The notes under the pieces were generated by a model that saw only the letters and a list, made by a program, of their open reading frames with translations, was not told the origin of the DNA and made no database searches. The position numbers and the translations under genes are program-made. Of a stretch of 64,000 nt of DNA, positions 8,691-16,219 are shown one piece after another. The stretch's first letter is position 1; each line of letters begins with the position of its first letter. Source of the stretch: Lachnospiraceae bacterium (lineage in GTDB: Bacteria; Bacillota; Clostridia; Lachnospirales; Lachnospiraceae); the NCBI GenBank assembly GCA_022845895.1, contig AP025573.1, forward strand, positions 2,762,501 through 2,826,500, written 5' to 3'.

Positions 8691-9671
8691 CTAAATTGAA
8701 ACAGCCGCCTCTTTTGGGCGGCGTTGGTGCTGGCTGGTTTGCAGTTGTTCCCGAACCAGCAGCAATTTCTCATTGTAATCTTTTCCCATCCGGGGAGGGT
8801 TGACACTTACCCGGATATGACGGAAACGTTTATCCTCGTGAAGCATGGTCTTGATTTTCCGGGCATTGACAAATCCGGCAAGGTCGTGGTCCATATAAAG
8901 GGTAACACGCCGTATCTCCGGGTGGCGTTCCAGGAAAGAAGTCAGCGCCACATGGGAAGTACCGCCCAAAGACAAGCGATAACCATTCCATTTCCATCCC
9001 TCCAGCTCTTGAAGTGTCGCATGGGAAAGCGCATCAATAGGAGCTTCAAAGACTGCCACATGCCGGCTGCCCGGACTTTGCGGGGGATAACAAAAGTTAT
9101 ATCCTTTGTCGCTGCCATAGACATCCTTTTTGAGATTGCCGCTGATACTGCGCATACAGGCAAACTTCGCTTTCCCGGAATCATCTTTCCCAACAAACAC
9201 ACAAACCGGTTCTCCATGATACCGGGCTTCGTAAAAAATCCCGGCTTGTAAACACTGGCAAATGACTTCTGAGCTGATCCCCCGTTTCTGCAAATAGGAG
9301 ACCGCAGCGGTCGCGCAACGTCTGGCCCAGGGGAGAGCGAATGTTTTCTTTTCCGGCTCTTTTGATACCTGTATTTCTGCCGTACTTCGGTAAGCCGGTT
9401 CCTGTGGGATTTCGCCACCTACCAGAGCATGAACCGCATCCACAAGACCATATCCCCGAATCTGGATCAGGTAGTCCAGCGCATTGATACTCCGTCCGCG
9501 GCTGTTCCAGTACCAGTACCTTTTCCCGGTCACATATACCAGACTGTCATGCTCCTTATGCCGGAAATTAGGTCCATCCTGTTTCAGCACGCCGGGTTCA
9601 TGGAATTGCAGGTAAGTAAACAAGTCAGCTTCCCGCGCTGCCTGAATCTGTTCTTTGGTTACGCCGGGCAT
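8691..9671 (-). CDS. DUF3991/toprim domain protein (primase-like)
   Basis: A 326-aa protein. The N-terminal half matches the DUF3991 layout (LFTYLQFHEPGVLKQDGPNF, then a YWYWNSRGRSINALDYL block). The C-terminal half carries a toprim fold: VAVFEAPIDALSH supplies the acidic Glu at about residue 210 and LYMDHDLAGF the Asp-His-Asp pair near 262. Such proteins are thought to help replicate the transferred single strand. They lack a full primase zinc domain here, so activity is uncertain. Confidence 0.85.
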   Translation of the reverse strand: MPGVTKEQIQAAREADLFTYLQFHEPGVLKQDGPNFRHKEHDSLVYVTGKRYWYWNSRGRSINALDYLIQIRGYGLVDAVHALVGGEIPQEPAYRSTAEIQVSKEPEKKTFALPWARRCATAAVSYLQKRGISSEVICQCLQAGIFYEARYHGEPVCVFVGKDDSGKAKFACMRSISGNLKKDVYGSDKGYNFCYPPQSPGSRHVAVFEAPIDALSHATLQELEGWKWNGYRLSLGGTSHVALTSFLERHPEIRRVTLYMDHDLAGFVNARKIKTMLHEDKRFRHIRVSVNPPRMGKDYNEKLLLVREQLQTSQHQRRPKEAAVSI

Positions 9672-9748
9672 AGTACCGGCACAGTGTTTCTTTTCATTGT
9701 GCTTTGCCTCCTTCCTGTGATGAAATGAAAAAAGACACCCAAAGGTGC

Positions 9749-10621
9749 CTAACAGCCGTACAGGTCGTGATTGACCTCGGCACGGTAATAGCTGTCCATT
9801 GTAGCCGGGGCATTATACAGCGCCGCCAGCAGATACGCTTTGATGTTTCCGACCTTCGTTGTGTTCTTGTCGATACAGTCAAAGACATACTCTAAGTGGC
9901 CGGAATTGATCTTCAGGAACCGGCTCTTGACGATCTCCCTCGGAAAATCATCTCCGGCAATGCGAATGTAAGGGCGTTTCGACAAAATCACTTCAAGCAT
10001 AAGTTCAAGGGCTTCATCCAAACGTTCCCTGCCATACCGTAAGACCAGTAAGTCATATTCAATATTTTCTTTGATGATTTCACGATAGGCTTCTATCAGC
10101 TCTATCCGATCCATCCCATCCGTGCGGTTTGCCGCTTCCGGCTCTGCCGGATAGATTGATGGATAAGTTATTGATTTATCTTTTTTTGATTTTTTTGTTT
10201 TTAATGGATTAGTATTTAATTGTGCCGGATTTTCCTGTTCAGGTTCCGCCTGTTTAGGTTTTGCCTGTTCTGGTTTTACCTGTCTTGGATTTTCCCGTTT
10301 AGGTGAAAGCCCTGTGTTTTCGGTACTTACAGGCTGCTCATGGATCGTATATTCAATGTCTCCCAACTGCCCGTTATCATAGCGGAGGCGCTGTCTGGTG
10401 AGATAACCATGCCGCTCCAGTTCCTTCAGGGCAGTAGTGATAGAATCCACACCATCCTTGCAGATATGGGCGAGTCCCTTTGTGGTATAATCCCAATCTT
10501 CCGGCAGCGACAACATAAGTGATAAAAGCCCCTTTGCCTTTAAGGACAACTCCGTATTGCGCAGATGGTGATTGCTCATTATCGTAAAGTCCTTTGTTTT
10601 CTCTACACGGAATACTGCCAT
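9749..10621 (-). CDS. Replication initiator A (N-terminal) / DUF6017 protein
   Basis: A 290-aa protein with an N-terminal winged-helix RepA-N-like domain (about 1-95; HHLRNTELSLKAKGLLSLML is the family's opening), a low-complexity Pro-Glu-Gln linker (about 110-140) and a DUF6017 C-terminal domain (about 165-290, ending in GNIKAYLLAALYNAP). This protein type is the standard replication or DNA-processing initiator of Tn1549-like elements and allows autonomous replication of the excised circle. The linker is encoded by 15-bp imperfect repeats. Confidence 0.88.
   Translation of the reverse strand: MAVFRVEKTKDFTIMSNHHLRNTELSLKAKGLLSLMLSLPEDWDYTTKGLAHICKDGVDSITTALKELERHGYLTRQRLRYDNGQLGDIEYTIHEQPVSTENTGLSPKRENPRQVKPEQAKPKQAEPEQENPAQLNTNPLKTKKSKKDKSITYPSIYPAEPEAANRTDGMDRIELIEAYREIIKENIEYDLLVLRYGRERLDEALELMLEVILSKRPYIRIAGDDFPREIVKSRFLKINSGHLEYVFDCIDKNTTKVGNIKAYLLAALYNAPATMDSYYRAEVNHDLYGC
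10227..10300 (-). repeat. 15-bp imperfect tandem repeats coding a Pro-Glu-Gln linker
   Basis: Five to six units of roughly 15 bp, each reading like CAGGTTTTGCCTGTT on the plus strand, encode repeated Lys/Glu-Pro-Glu/Lys-Gln on the minus strand. They form the flexible linker of the replication protein and are likely to vary in copy number between strains. Confidence 0.75.
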
Positions 10622-10650
10622 TGTACCGCCTCCTTTCTTCGACTATTCCG

Positions 10651-11172
10651 TTACAAGGCATGATCCCTGCGGTCATAATGGAGATGACCGTCAGAGACCT
10701 TCGCATGGTTTTTCAGTTTCACTTCGCCCCGTTCCTGGCTCTCTAAAAATTTCTGATAGCCGGCATCTGTAAGGAACAAGCGCATCTTATCGCCTTTGTC
10801 GCCAACAGGGGAATCGTAAGACAATACATCAAAGACGATCATGTGCTTTACTTCTGGATCAAAGCGTTCAAGTGCCATGATGTCATGCCCCTTCAATTTT
10901 TCTGCCCCTGATTGTTGTCTGGCCTCGGCGATCTTTTCTCCAATCGTCCGGGCTGGATAGGGCAGACGGTAATTCTTCTGAATATCTTTTACCAAGTCCA
11001 TGCACTCTGCATTTGACAGAACACGAAGTTTTGCCATAAGACCTTCTGCCGCCTCCCGCTGTTCGGAATTATTTGAATACCGCACGGTCATATAAAGTTC
11101 ATTCAGGATCTTTGTCTGATAATCGCCCTCCACTTGAAAGAGCAGCTTTTTTTCCATTTCGTTTAATTCCAT
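10651..11172 (-). CDS. First gene of the ICE operon, unknown function
   Basis: A 173-aa soluble protein (start MELNEMEKKLLFQVEGDYQ). It is mostly helical with a C-terminal, very basic His-rich tail. A strong AAAGGAG site precedes the ATG. It is the first gene after the ICE end and follows a leader with two hairpins, which suggests regulated expression. A protein of this type commonly opens Tn1549-like conjugation operons, but its function is not known. Confidence 0.75.
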   Translation of the reverse strand: MELNEMEKKLLFQVEGDYQTKILNELYMTVRYSNNSEQREAAEGLMAKLRVLSNAECMDLVKDIQKNYRLPYPARTIGEKIAEARQQSGAEKLKGHDIMALERFDPEVKHMIVFDVLSYDSPVGDKGDKMRLFLTDAGYQKFLESQERGEVKLKNHAKVSDGHLHYDRRDHAL

Positions 11173-11203
11173 GTGGATCTCCTTTCTCTCGAAAATGAGT
11201 ATG

Positions 11204-11238
11204 AAAAAAGGGCGTCCACCTATAAAAGTGAAACGCCC
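11204..11238 (-). terminator. Intrinsic terminator in the ICE operon leader
   Basis: GGGCGT (11,210-11,215) pairs with ACGCCC (11,233-11,238), and on the minus strand the stem is followed by six T (11,209-11,204). It sits about 30 nt before the first ICE gene. It could block read-through from the interrupted sugar operon or act as an attenuator. Confidence 0.7.
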
Positions 11239-11245
11239 ACGGCAA

Positions 11246-11276
11246 CCAGCGGTCAGACATAAAGCCGGACCGCTGG
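11246..11276 (-). promoter_or_regulatory. Leader hairpin upstream of the ICE terminator
   Basis: A 9-bp perfect inverted repeat (CCAGCGGTC at 11,246-11,254 and GACCGCTGG at 11,268-11,276) lies immediately before the leader terminator. An AAGGAGG-like site follows the ICE end at about 11,307-11,313 on the same strand. The arrangement resembles leader attenuation of conjugative-element operons, but no alternative antiterminator pairing was worked out. Confidence 0.45.
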
Positions 11277-11287
11277 CACTATTAAAT

Positions 11288-11418
11288 TTTGTCGTTAATA
11301 AAACAGCCTCCTTTTTTCTTTATAGTTTTCGTCAATTTTCAACTTGGAAAAGGAATTGAATAAAAGACGACAAACGCTCAAACCCCTTGAAAATAAAGGC
11401 TTTTTCTGTTTGTCGTTA
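11288..11418. repeat. Three TTTGTCGT motifs at the ICE terminus
   Basis: TTTGTCGTTA occurs at 11,288-11,297 and 11,409-11,418 in direct orientation, and its core ACGACAAA occurs inverted at 11,367-11,374. The last copy lies about 10 bp inside the inferred ICE end. Spaced short repeats at element ends are typical of recombinase or Xis binding sites, but their use here is inferred. Confidence 0.5.
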
Positions 11419-11429
11419 TTATACCGTAA

Positions 11430-12065
11430 CGGCAGATACCTCTGATCCAGGTGTATCGCGTCACATATCTCATCGGACCATCTGTCATTCTGGACATCCG
11501 CCAGGCCCGTCCACTGTGTAAAGGATCGGTCAATGACTGCTTCATCTGCCGGGATATCTCCGAGCTTTCCTATCACATATCCGCTGATCATCAGATATTT
11601 TGCAATCTTCTTGCTTTCCCCCGGATATTCGGTCCGGAACCACTCGTACTTTGGCGCCATCTGCGGGAAGTTCGTGCCGCCGATACATAAGAACTTGTCC
11701 TTCAGCTCCTTCATCTGCCGCTCTGCATACGGCATGTACCTGCTGTCCAGAGAGCAGGACCAGGTGGTAACGTCATTCCAATCTCTGTCCACTCCCATAA
11801 AGCCAGACATCTGCCCGGTAAATGCAATCGCTTCCACCTGGCTGCTTCTGTCTCCGAGCGTTGCAGCCGCTTTCTTCATACACTCCACGACAGACCCGAG
11901 CAGTTCTTCTCCTTTTTGGATAAAGATGCCGGGAGCCGGCCGGTAGTCCTTCACCGGCTCTGTCTCTACTGCTACGCAACTGCTCTTGGCATCGTATACG
12001 CCGACCTTGATAAAGCTCGTTCCCAAGTCGATTGCCATCAACAATGTATCTTTCCTTCCTGACAT
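11430..12065 (-). pseudogene. FGGY carbohydrate kinase truncated by the ICE
   Basis: The frame starts MSGRKDTLLMAIDLGTSFIK, with the ATP-binding DLGTSF loop of FGGY kinases, and continues in family style to HLDQRYLP at about residue 212. Then it turns into unrelated AT-rich element sequence and ends at 11,295. FGGY kinases are about 480-530 aa, so the whole C-terminal nucleotide-binding half is missing and the product should be inactive. It has a GAGGTG site and starts 3 nt after the intact kinase upstream, as the last gene of the operon. The missing half may lie beyond the far ICE end. Confidence 0.88.
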
Positions 12066-12067
12066 TG

Positions 12068-13576
12068 CTACACCTCATCTCTCATCATTTTTTTCAGGTT
12101 ATCATACAGCTTCAGATACGTTTCAAACACTGCCTTGTACTTCTCATTTGCCGTCATGTCCGGCTCTATCACCTCGCTAGTCGTGACCATGGCGTCAGCC
12201 GCCTCTTCAAAAGTCTTATAGTACCTCCCCTGTGCCGCGGCGACGACACAGCAGCCGAGCACTCCTGCCTGGCTTTCTTTGTTCACCACGATCGGCCTGC
12301 CTGTGACATCTGCGATGATCTGCAGCCATGACCTGTCTTTTGTCACGCCTCCGCAGGCGACGATCTTATCGATCCTGCATCCCTGCTCCTCAAAATTTTC
12401 TACAATATTGCGCGTACCAAATGCAACCGACTCCAGCACCGCCCGGTAAATGTGCTTCCACGTATGCTTCATGGTCAGCCCATATATGACACCCTTGGCA
12501 AACGAATCTTTATAAGGGGTCCGGTTCCCCTGGAAGAAATCGAGTACGACGACACCCTCGGCTCCGATGTCCGTATCCTTCACGCTCTCCATCAGCCTGG
12601 CATACACGTTGTCCTTGCTGCCTTCTATGTGGAAGTTCTTCCTAAACCAGTTCACCAGGCCCGCGGCAGATATCTGCCCGCCTTCCAGCAGCCAGCTGCC
12701 GTCTATGATCGCGCTGTCATATGGCCCCCATATCCCTTTCACATCGATTCGTTCCGGGGTGAGGCACAGGTGGACAAAGCTTGTCCCCATCGTCACCGCC
12801 AGTTTGCTGGCAGTGATTGCATTCGTACCGAACATTGCCATATGCGCGTCGATACATCCCTGCACGATCTTCATATTCGGATTGATACCATACTTTTTGG
12901 CAAAGTCCTCTGATATGGTACCTACCTCTTCGCCAATTTTTAGTACTTTCGTTATCAGCTTTTCTTCGTAGTCTTCCAGCCCTATTCTTGTAAAATAGTC
13001 CCGGCTGAACCCGCCTTCCGACAGCACATAGTTCCATTTACACGTGGCATTGCAGATGGACGCGGCCATGCAGCCGGTCAGCTTGAAGTTAATCCAGTCC
13101 AGCTGTTCTATAATCCTATAGCTCTCGTCATAGATTTCTCTTTCGTTGCGTTTGATCCAGACAACTTTTGGAATGAGCCACTCAGGTGACACTTCATATC
13201 CGCAATGCTTTAATCTATCGTGCTTTGTCGCGTTGATTTCTTCCGCTACCCCTCTGCTTCTGACATCCATCCACATCATCGCATTCGTGATGGGTGTCCC
13301 TCTATCGTCGACAGGTACTGCTGTCGATGATGTTGCACACACCGTACCTGCCACGATAGCCTGCTTCTGTTCATCCGTCAGGTCAGCACAGCATCTGCCG
13401 AACGTCTCCTCTATACTCTTCCACCACATCATCGGGTCTTGTTCCGCCCACCCAGGACGCGGGTACTCTGTCTCCCATTTTGTCTCGTGGATGGTGACGA
13501 TATTACCCGTTTCATCTGCAATGCCTATCCGCACGCCTTGCGTACCTGTGTCGATACCAACAAACAAATTCCCCAT
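12068..13576 (-). CDS. FGGY-family carbohydrate kinase (intact)
   Basis: A 502-aa sugar or polyol kinase. The N-terminal half shows the phosphate-1 loop (VGIDTGTQGVRIGI) and a substrate-side block with PGWAEQDPMMWW; the C-terminal half has the FGGY signature region and the adenosine motif VACGGVTKDRSWLQIIADV near residue 410. Length is normal. It lies in the sugar ABC-transporter operon and probably phosphorylates the imported substrate or its oxidised product. The exact substrate (pentose, ketose or polyol) cannot be told from sequence. Confidence 0.9.
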   Translation of the reverse strand: MGNLFVGIDTGTQGVRIGIADETGNIVTIHETKWETEYPRPGWAEQDPMMWWKSIEETFGRCCADLTDEQKQAIVAGTVCATSSTAVPVDDRGTPITNAMMWMDVRSRGVAEEINATKHDRLKHCGYEVSPEWLIPKVVWIKRNEREIYDESYRIIEQLDWINFKLTGCMAASICNATCKWNYVLSEGGFSRDYFTRIGLEDYEEKLITKVLKIGEEVGTISEDFAKKYGINPNMKIVQGCIDAHMAMFGTNAITASKLAVTMGTSFVHLCLTPERIDVKGIWGPYDSAIIDGSWLLEGGQISAAGLVNWFRKNFHIEGSKDNVYARLMESVKDTDIGAEGVVVLDFFQGNRTPYKDSFAKGVIYGLTMKHTWKHIYRAVLESVAFGTRNIVENFEEQGCRIDKIVACGGVTKDRSWLQIIADVTGRPIVVNKESQAGVLGCCVVAAAQGRYYKTFEEAADAMVTTSEVIEPDMTANEKYKAVFETYLKLYDNLKKMMRDEV

Positions 13577-13635
13577 ATATGCCTCCTGTCATAAATATGG
13601 AAGGAGCAGAGATTGCCACTCCGCTCCTTCCTCTG

Positions 13636-14121
13636 CTAAATCTCAATGAAAAGTTCTTTTTCAGACATATCTACAGAGGACAAGTCATTGTGATATGCTC
13701 TCTCCGGCAGCACGACCAGCACGTTTACTTCTGTCTTATGCATAGGAAGCGGCATGTAATGCCATACCCCCGGATTCAGGTGGACCATCGTGTACCGGGG
13801 TACGATAAATGCCTCCAGGTCCTCCCGGCATGGTTCTGCTTCCGAGCCTGCCTTCGCCAGGCACAGCACCATATCATCATCCATCGGCATCATAATCTCC
13901 GCAGTATAATTGTGGTGCTCCAGCGCCATGATCTGAAACTTGCCATCTCTGGCAACCGATAGAGTGGACAGGCCCATGTTTGGAGACGCCGCGCAGTATC
14001 TGACCGAATCCCTGTAGAAGGTAAACAATCCATTCCCAAAGCCGGCCGCTTCTTTATCCAGCATATTATGTACCTGCCCATATTCAGTAAAGTTATCCTT
14101 TGATATTTCTTTTGCTTTCAT
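13636..14121 (-). CDS. AllA-like cupin protein (ureidoglycolate lyase family)
   Basis: A 161-aa protein from the ATG at 14,121; an ATG 12 nt upstream is also possible, but the family's usual opening (Lys-hydrophobic...FxxYG) fits MKAKEISKDNFTEYGQV. The C-terminal cupin-type segment PRYTMVHLNPGVWHYMPLP matches AllA-like proteins. Ureidoglycolate breakdown does not fit a sugar operon, so it more likely acts on a sugar acid, epimer or lactone here. That is inference. Confidence 0.65.
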   Translation of the reverse strand: MKAKEISKDNFTEYGQVHNMLDKEAAGFGNGLFTFYRDSVRYCAASPNMGLSTLSVARDGKFQIMALEHHNYTAEIMMPMDDDMVLCLAKAGSEAEPCREDLEAFIVPRYTMVHLNPGVWHYMPLPMHKTEVNVLVVLPERAYHNDLSSVDMSEKELFIEI

Positions 14122-14140
14122 CTTCCTGCCCATCCTCTCT

Positions 14141-15220
14141 TTACGGTTTTATGATGACTTTTAGCGAGCCTTCTCCTTTAGCGTTCTGCTCGAATGCGTC
14201 CTGCCACTGATCCAAGCTAAAAGAATGTGTCACGACTCCATCCGTATAGATCGTATCGTCTGCAATCCACTCTGTCACAACATCAAAACAATATGGACCG
14301 AGATGAGAACCCAGAATATCCAGCTCTTTGCCGTCACCTATGACTGACCAGTCTACAGACACCTTCTGCCCGAATACGCTGAACTCGATGAACCGGCCGA
14401 GCTTCCTTATGGAGTCCAGACCTTGCTGTACACTTGACGGATGGCCTGTCGCTTCGATATAGATGTCGCATCCATACCCCTTCGTCAGCGACTTTATCTC
14501 TTCCTCTATATTACATTTCGCCGGATTCAGCACGATGTCCGCCCCAAACCGTTTTGCTATCTCAAGCCTGTCATCCATCATGTCTATCGCCACTAATGTC
14601 TTTGGATTTCTCAGACGGGCGTAATTGACCATTGCAAGCCCAAGCGTCCCGACACCCGACAGCACGACGACATCCGTATTGGATATGTCTGCCCTGTCGA
14701 CCGCGTGCTTTGCACAGCTGTATGGCTCGATCAGCACCGCTTTTTCAAGTTCCAGGTCTTTTGGAATCTGGTAGATTCTCGTCTTCGCAGGCAGCACCAT
14801 ATACTCGGCCATAGCTCCGTTGACATGTTCCCGGAACCCGAATATATCCGCTTTATCGCACATCCAGTACTTGCCTGTCTGGCAGAACATGCACTCCCCG
14901 CACGGTACGATCTGTTCACCCGTAACCCTGTCCCCAATCTTTACATCGCCTTCATATCCTTCGCTTACTTCCACTACCTCGCCGACAAATTCATGCCCTG
15001 GTATGAACGGGGTCTTTACCCACGGTTCTGAAGTACCATCTCCCCAGTACCCTTCTGCACCATGCCAGTTCTTGATATCGCTGGCACATACTCCGCATGC
15101 CTCTACTTTTATGAGAACCTCTCCGCGTTTTAGTTCAGGAACAGGATAGTTTTCCTCGAGCACATATTTCCCTTTTTCATATACGACTAATGCTTTCATC
15201 GTCTTTACTGTTTTTGCCAT
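14141..15220 (-). CDS. Zinc-dependent medium-chain alcohol/polyol dehydrogenase
   Basis: A 359-aa MDR-family oxidoreductase. Catalytic zinc ligands are visible as Cys in ACGVCASD (~42), His-Glu in PGHEF (~75) and Glu in LIEPYS. The structural zinc site is CGECMFCQTGKYWMC with four Cys. The Rossmann NAD(P) loop is VLSGVGTLGLAMV. It probably oxidises the imported polyol or sugar to a ketose for the FGGY kinases encoded downstream. GGAGGTG precedes the ATG. Confidence 0.9.
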   Translation of the reverse strand: MAKTVKTMKALVVYEKGKYVLEENYPVPELKRGEVLIKVEACGVCASDIKNWHGAEGYWGDGTSEPWVKTPFIPGHEFVGEVVEVSEGYEGDVKIGDRVTGEQIVPCGECMFCQTGKYWMCDKADIFGFREHVNGAMAEYMVLPAKTRIYQIPKDLELEKAVLIEPYSCAKHAVDRADISNTDVVVLSGVGTLGLAMVNYARLRNPKTLVAIDMMDDRLEIAKRFGADIVLNPAKCNIEEEIKSLTKGYGCDIYIEATGHPSSVQQGLDSIRKLGRFIEFSVFGQKVSVDWSVIGDGKELDILGSHLGPYCFDVVTEWIADDTIYTDGVVTHSFSLDQWQDAFEQNAKGEGSLKVIIKP

Positions 15221-15256
15221 TTCTACACCTCCGTCAAACCGCTGTTTATCCCTCTG

Positions 15257-16219
15257 TCAAATAGTTTCTGATTTATTTGCTGTAAATTCCTGCAGCAGAA
15301 CTGATGCTATGATGATTGCCCCTTTGATGATATCCTGTGGGTAGGCCGGCACTGCCAGCAGGTTCATGATATTGCTGATGAAGGCAAGCACGAACACACC
15401 GACAACCGTCTTGAGGACCGAGCCGCGCCCCCCGCTTAAGCTCGCGCCTCCGATGACACACGCCGCAATGGCATCCAGTTCCAGCCCCTGTCCGATAATC
15501 GGGGTCCCGATAGCGGTTCTGGAGGATGCGATAATTCCCGCCATACCGGAACAGACACCCGATATCGCATAGACCGCCAGCTTGTACCACCTTGTCCGGA
15601 TACCCGCCAGCCGTACTGCCATCTCGTTGCTGCCGATTGCGATTACAATCCGACCGAACGAAGTGTATTTCAACACGATCCAGAACAGTACGACAAAAAG
15701 TAGCGCGATGATAGCAAGCCACGGTACCGCCCCCGCAAAATTGGCGACACCGAGACGTCCGATCGTATTCTGCGGCGTCTGTACCGGCTGTCCGTTCGAG
15801 ATGACGTACGCGACGCCTCTGGCTATGGTCATCATGGCAAGCGATGCCACGAACGAGGCCATATTCGTAATCGCCACGAAGAATCCGGTCAGCAGCCCGC
15901 AGGCCAGCCCGCACAGCAGTGGAAGGGCAATCGCCCCGAACATTCCAAGACCTTTCGTGGTGAGCGCATAGGCTACCATAACACTTCCGAGCGCCACGAT
16001 AGAACCGACCGACAGGTCGATTCCTCCTGTCAGGATGACAAAGAGCATCCCCATGCACACAATCGTAGTTCCTGAATATTGTCTCAACAGATTTGTTATA
16101 TTCTGCAAGGTAAAAAAATCAGGTGAAATAACTGCGCATATGATAAGCAATAACAGCAGCATGATATATGTATTATTATTGATTAATATTTTTCCGATTT
16201 TACTTCCACTATTCTTCAT
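15257..16219 (-). CDS. Sugar ABC transporter permease (RbsC family)
   Basis: A 320-aa inner-membrane permease with eight or more hydrophobic segments and the family's conserved GGIDLSVGSIVALGSV and IGGASLSGGRGS blocks (the second is the EAA-like loop that touches the ATPase). It starts inside the 3' end of the ATPase gene (11-nt overlap). With its neighbours it forms a ribose/xylose/polyol-type importer. Confidence 0.93.
   Translation of the reverse strand: MKNSGSKIGKILINNNTYIMLLLLLIICAVISPDFFTLQNITNLLRQYSGTTIVCMGMLFVILTGGIDLSVGSIVALGSVMVAYALTTKGLGMFGAIALPLLCGLACGLLTGFFVAITNMASFVASLAMMTIARGVAYVISNGQPVQTPQNTIGRLGVANFAGAVPWLAIIALLFVVLFWIVLKYTSFGRIVIAIGSNEMAVRLAGIRTRWYKLAVYAISGVCSGMAGIIASSRTAIGTPIIGQGLELDAIAACVIGGASLSGGRGSVLKTVVGVFVLAFISNIMNLLAVPAYPQDIIKGAIIIASVLLQEFTANKSETI

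Larger units (their letters stand above)
1..11428. mobile_element. Integrative conjugative element, Tn1549/CTn type (one end; rest off the left edge)
   Basis: The stretch carries a co-directional minus-strand set typical of Tn1549-like conjugative elements: RepA-N/DUF6017 protein, DUF3991/toprim protein, LPD1 polyvalent protein, DUF3846 protein, PcfB, VirD4, Maff2 and a TrbL/VirB6-like membrane protein. The right boundary is placed where an upstream FGGY kinase reading frame stops matching its family, between about 11,420 and 11,432. The integrase, relaxase, VirB4 and any cargo must lie to the left of base 1. The exact terminus and target duplication cannot be defined without the other end. 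Confidence 0.9.

Noticed and set aside
10227-10300. CRISPR-like repeat array
   Set aside because: Repeats are ~15 bp without spacers and encode an in-frame Pro-Glu-Gln linker.
11295-12065. Intact 256-aa kinase
   Set aside because: After residue ~212 the translation is AT-rich ICE sequence with no kinase features; half of the FGGY fold is missing.
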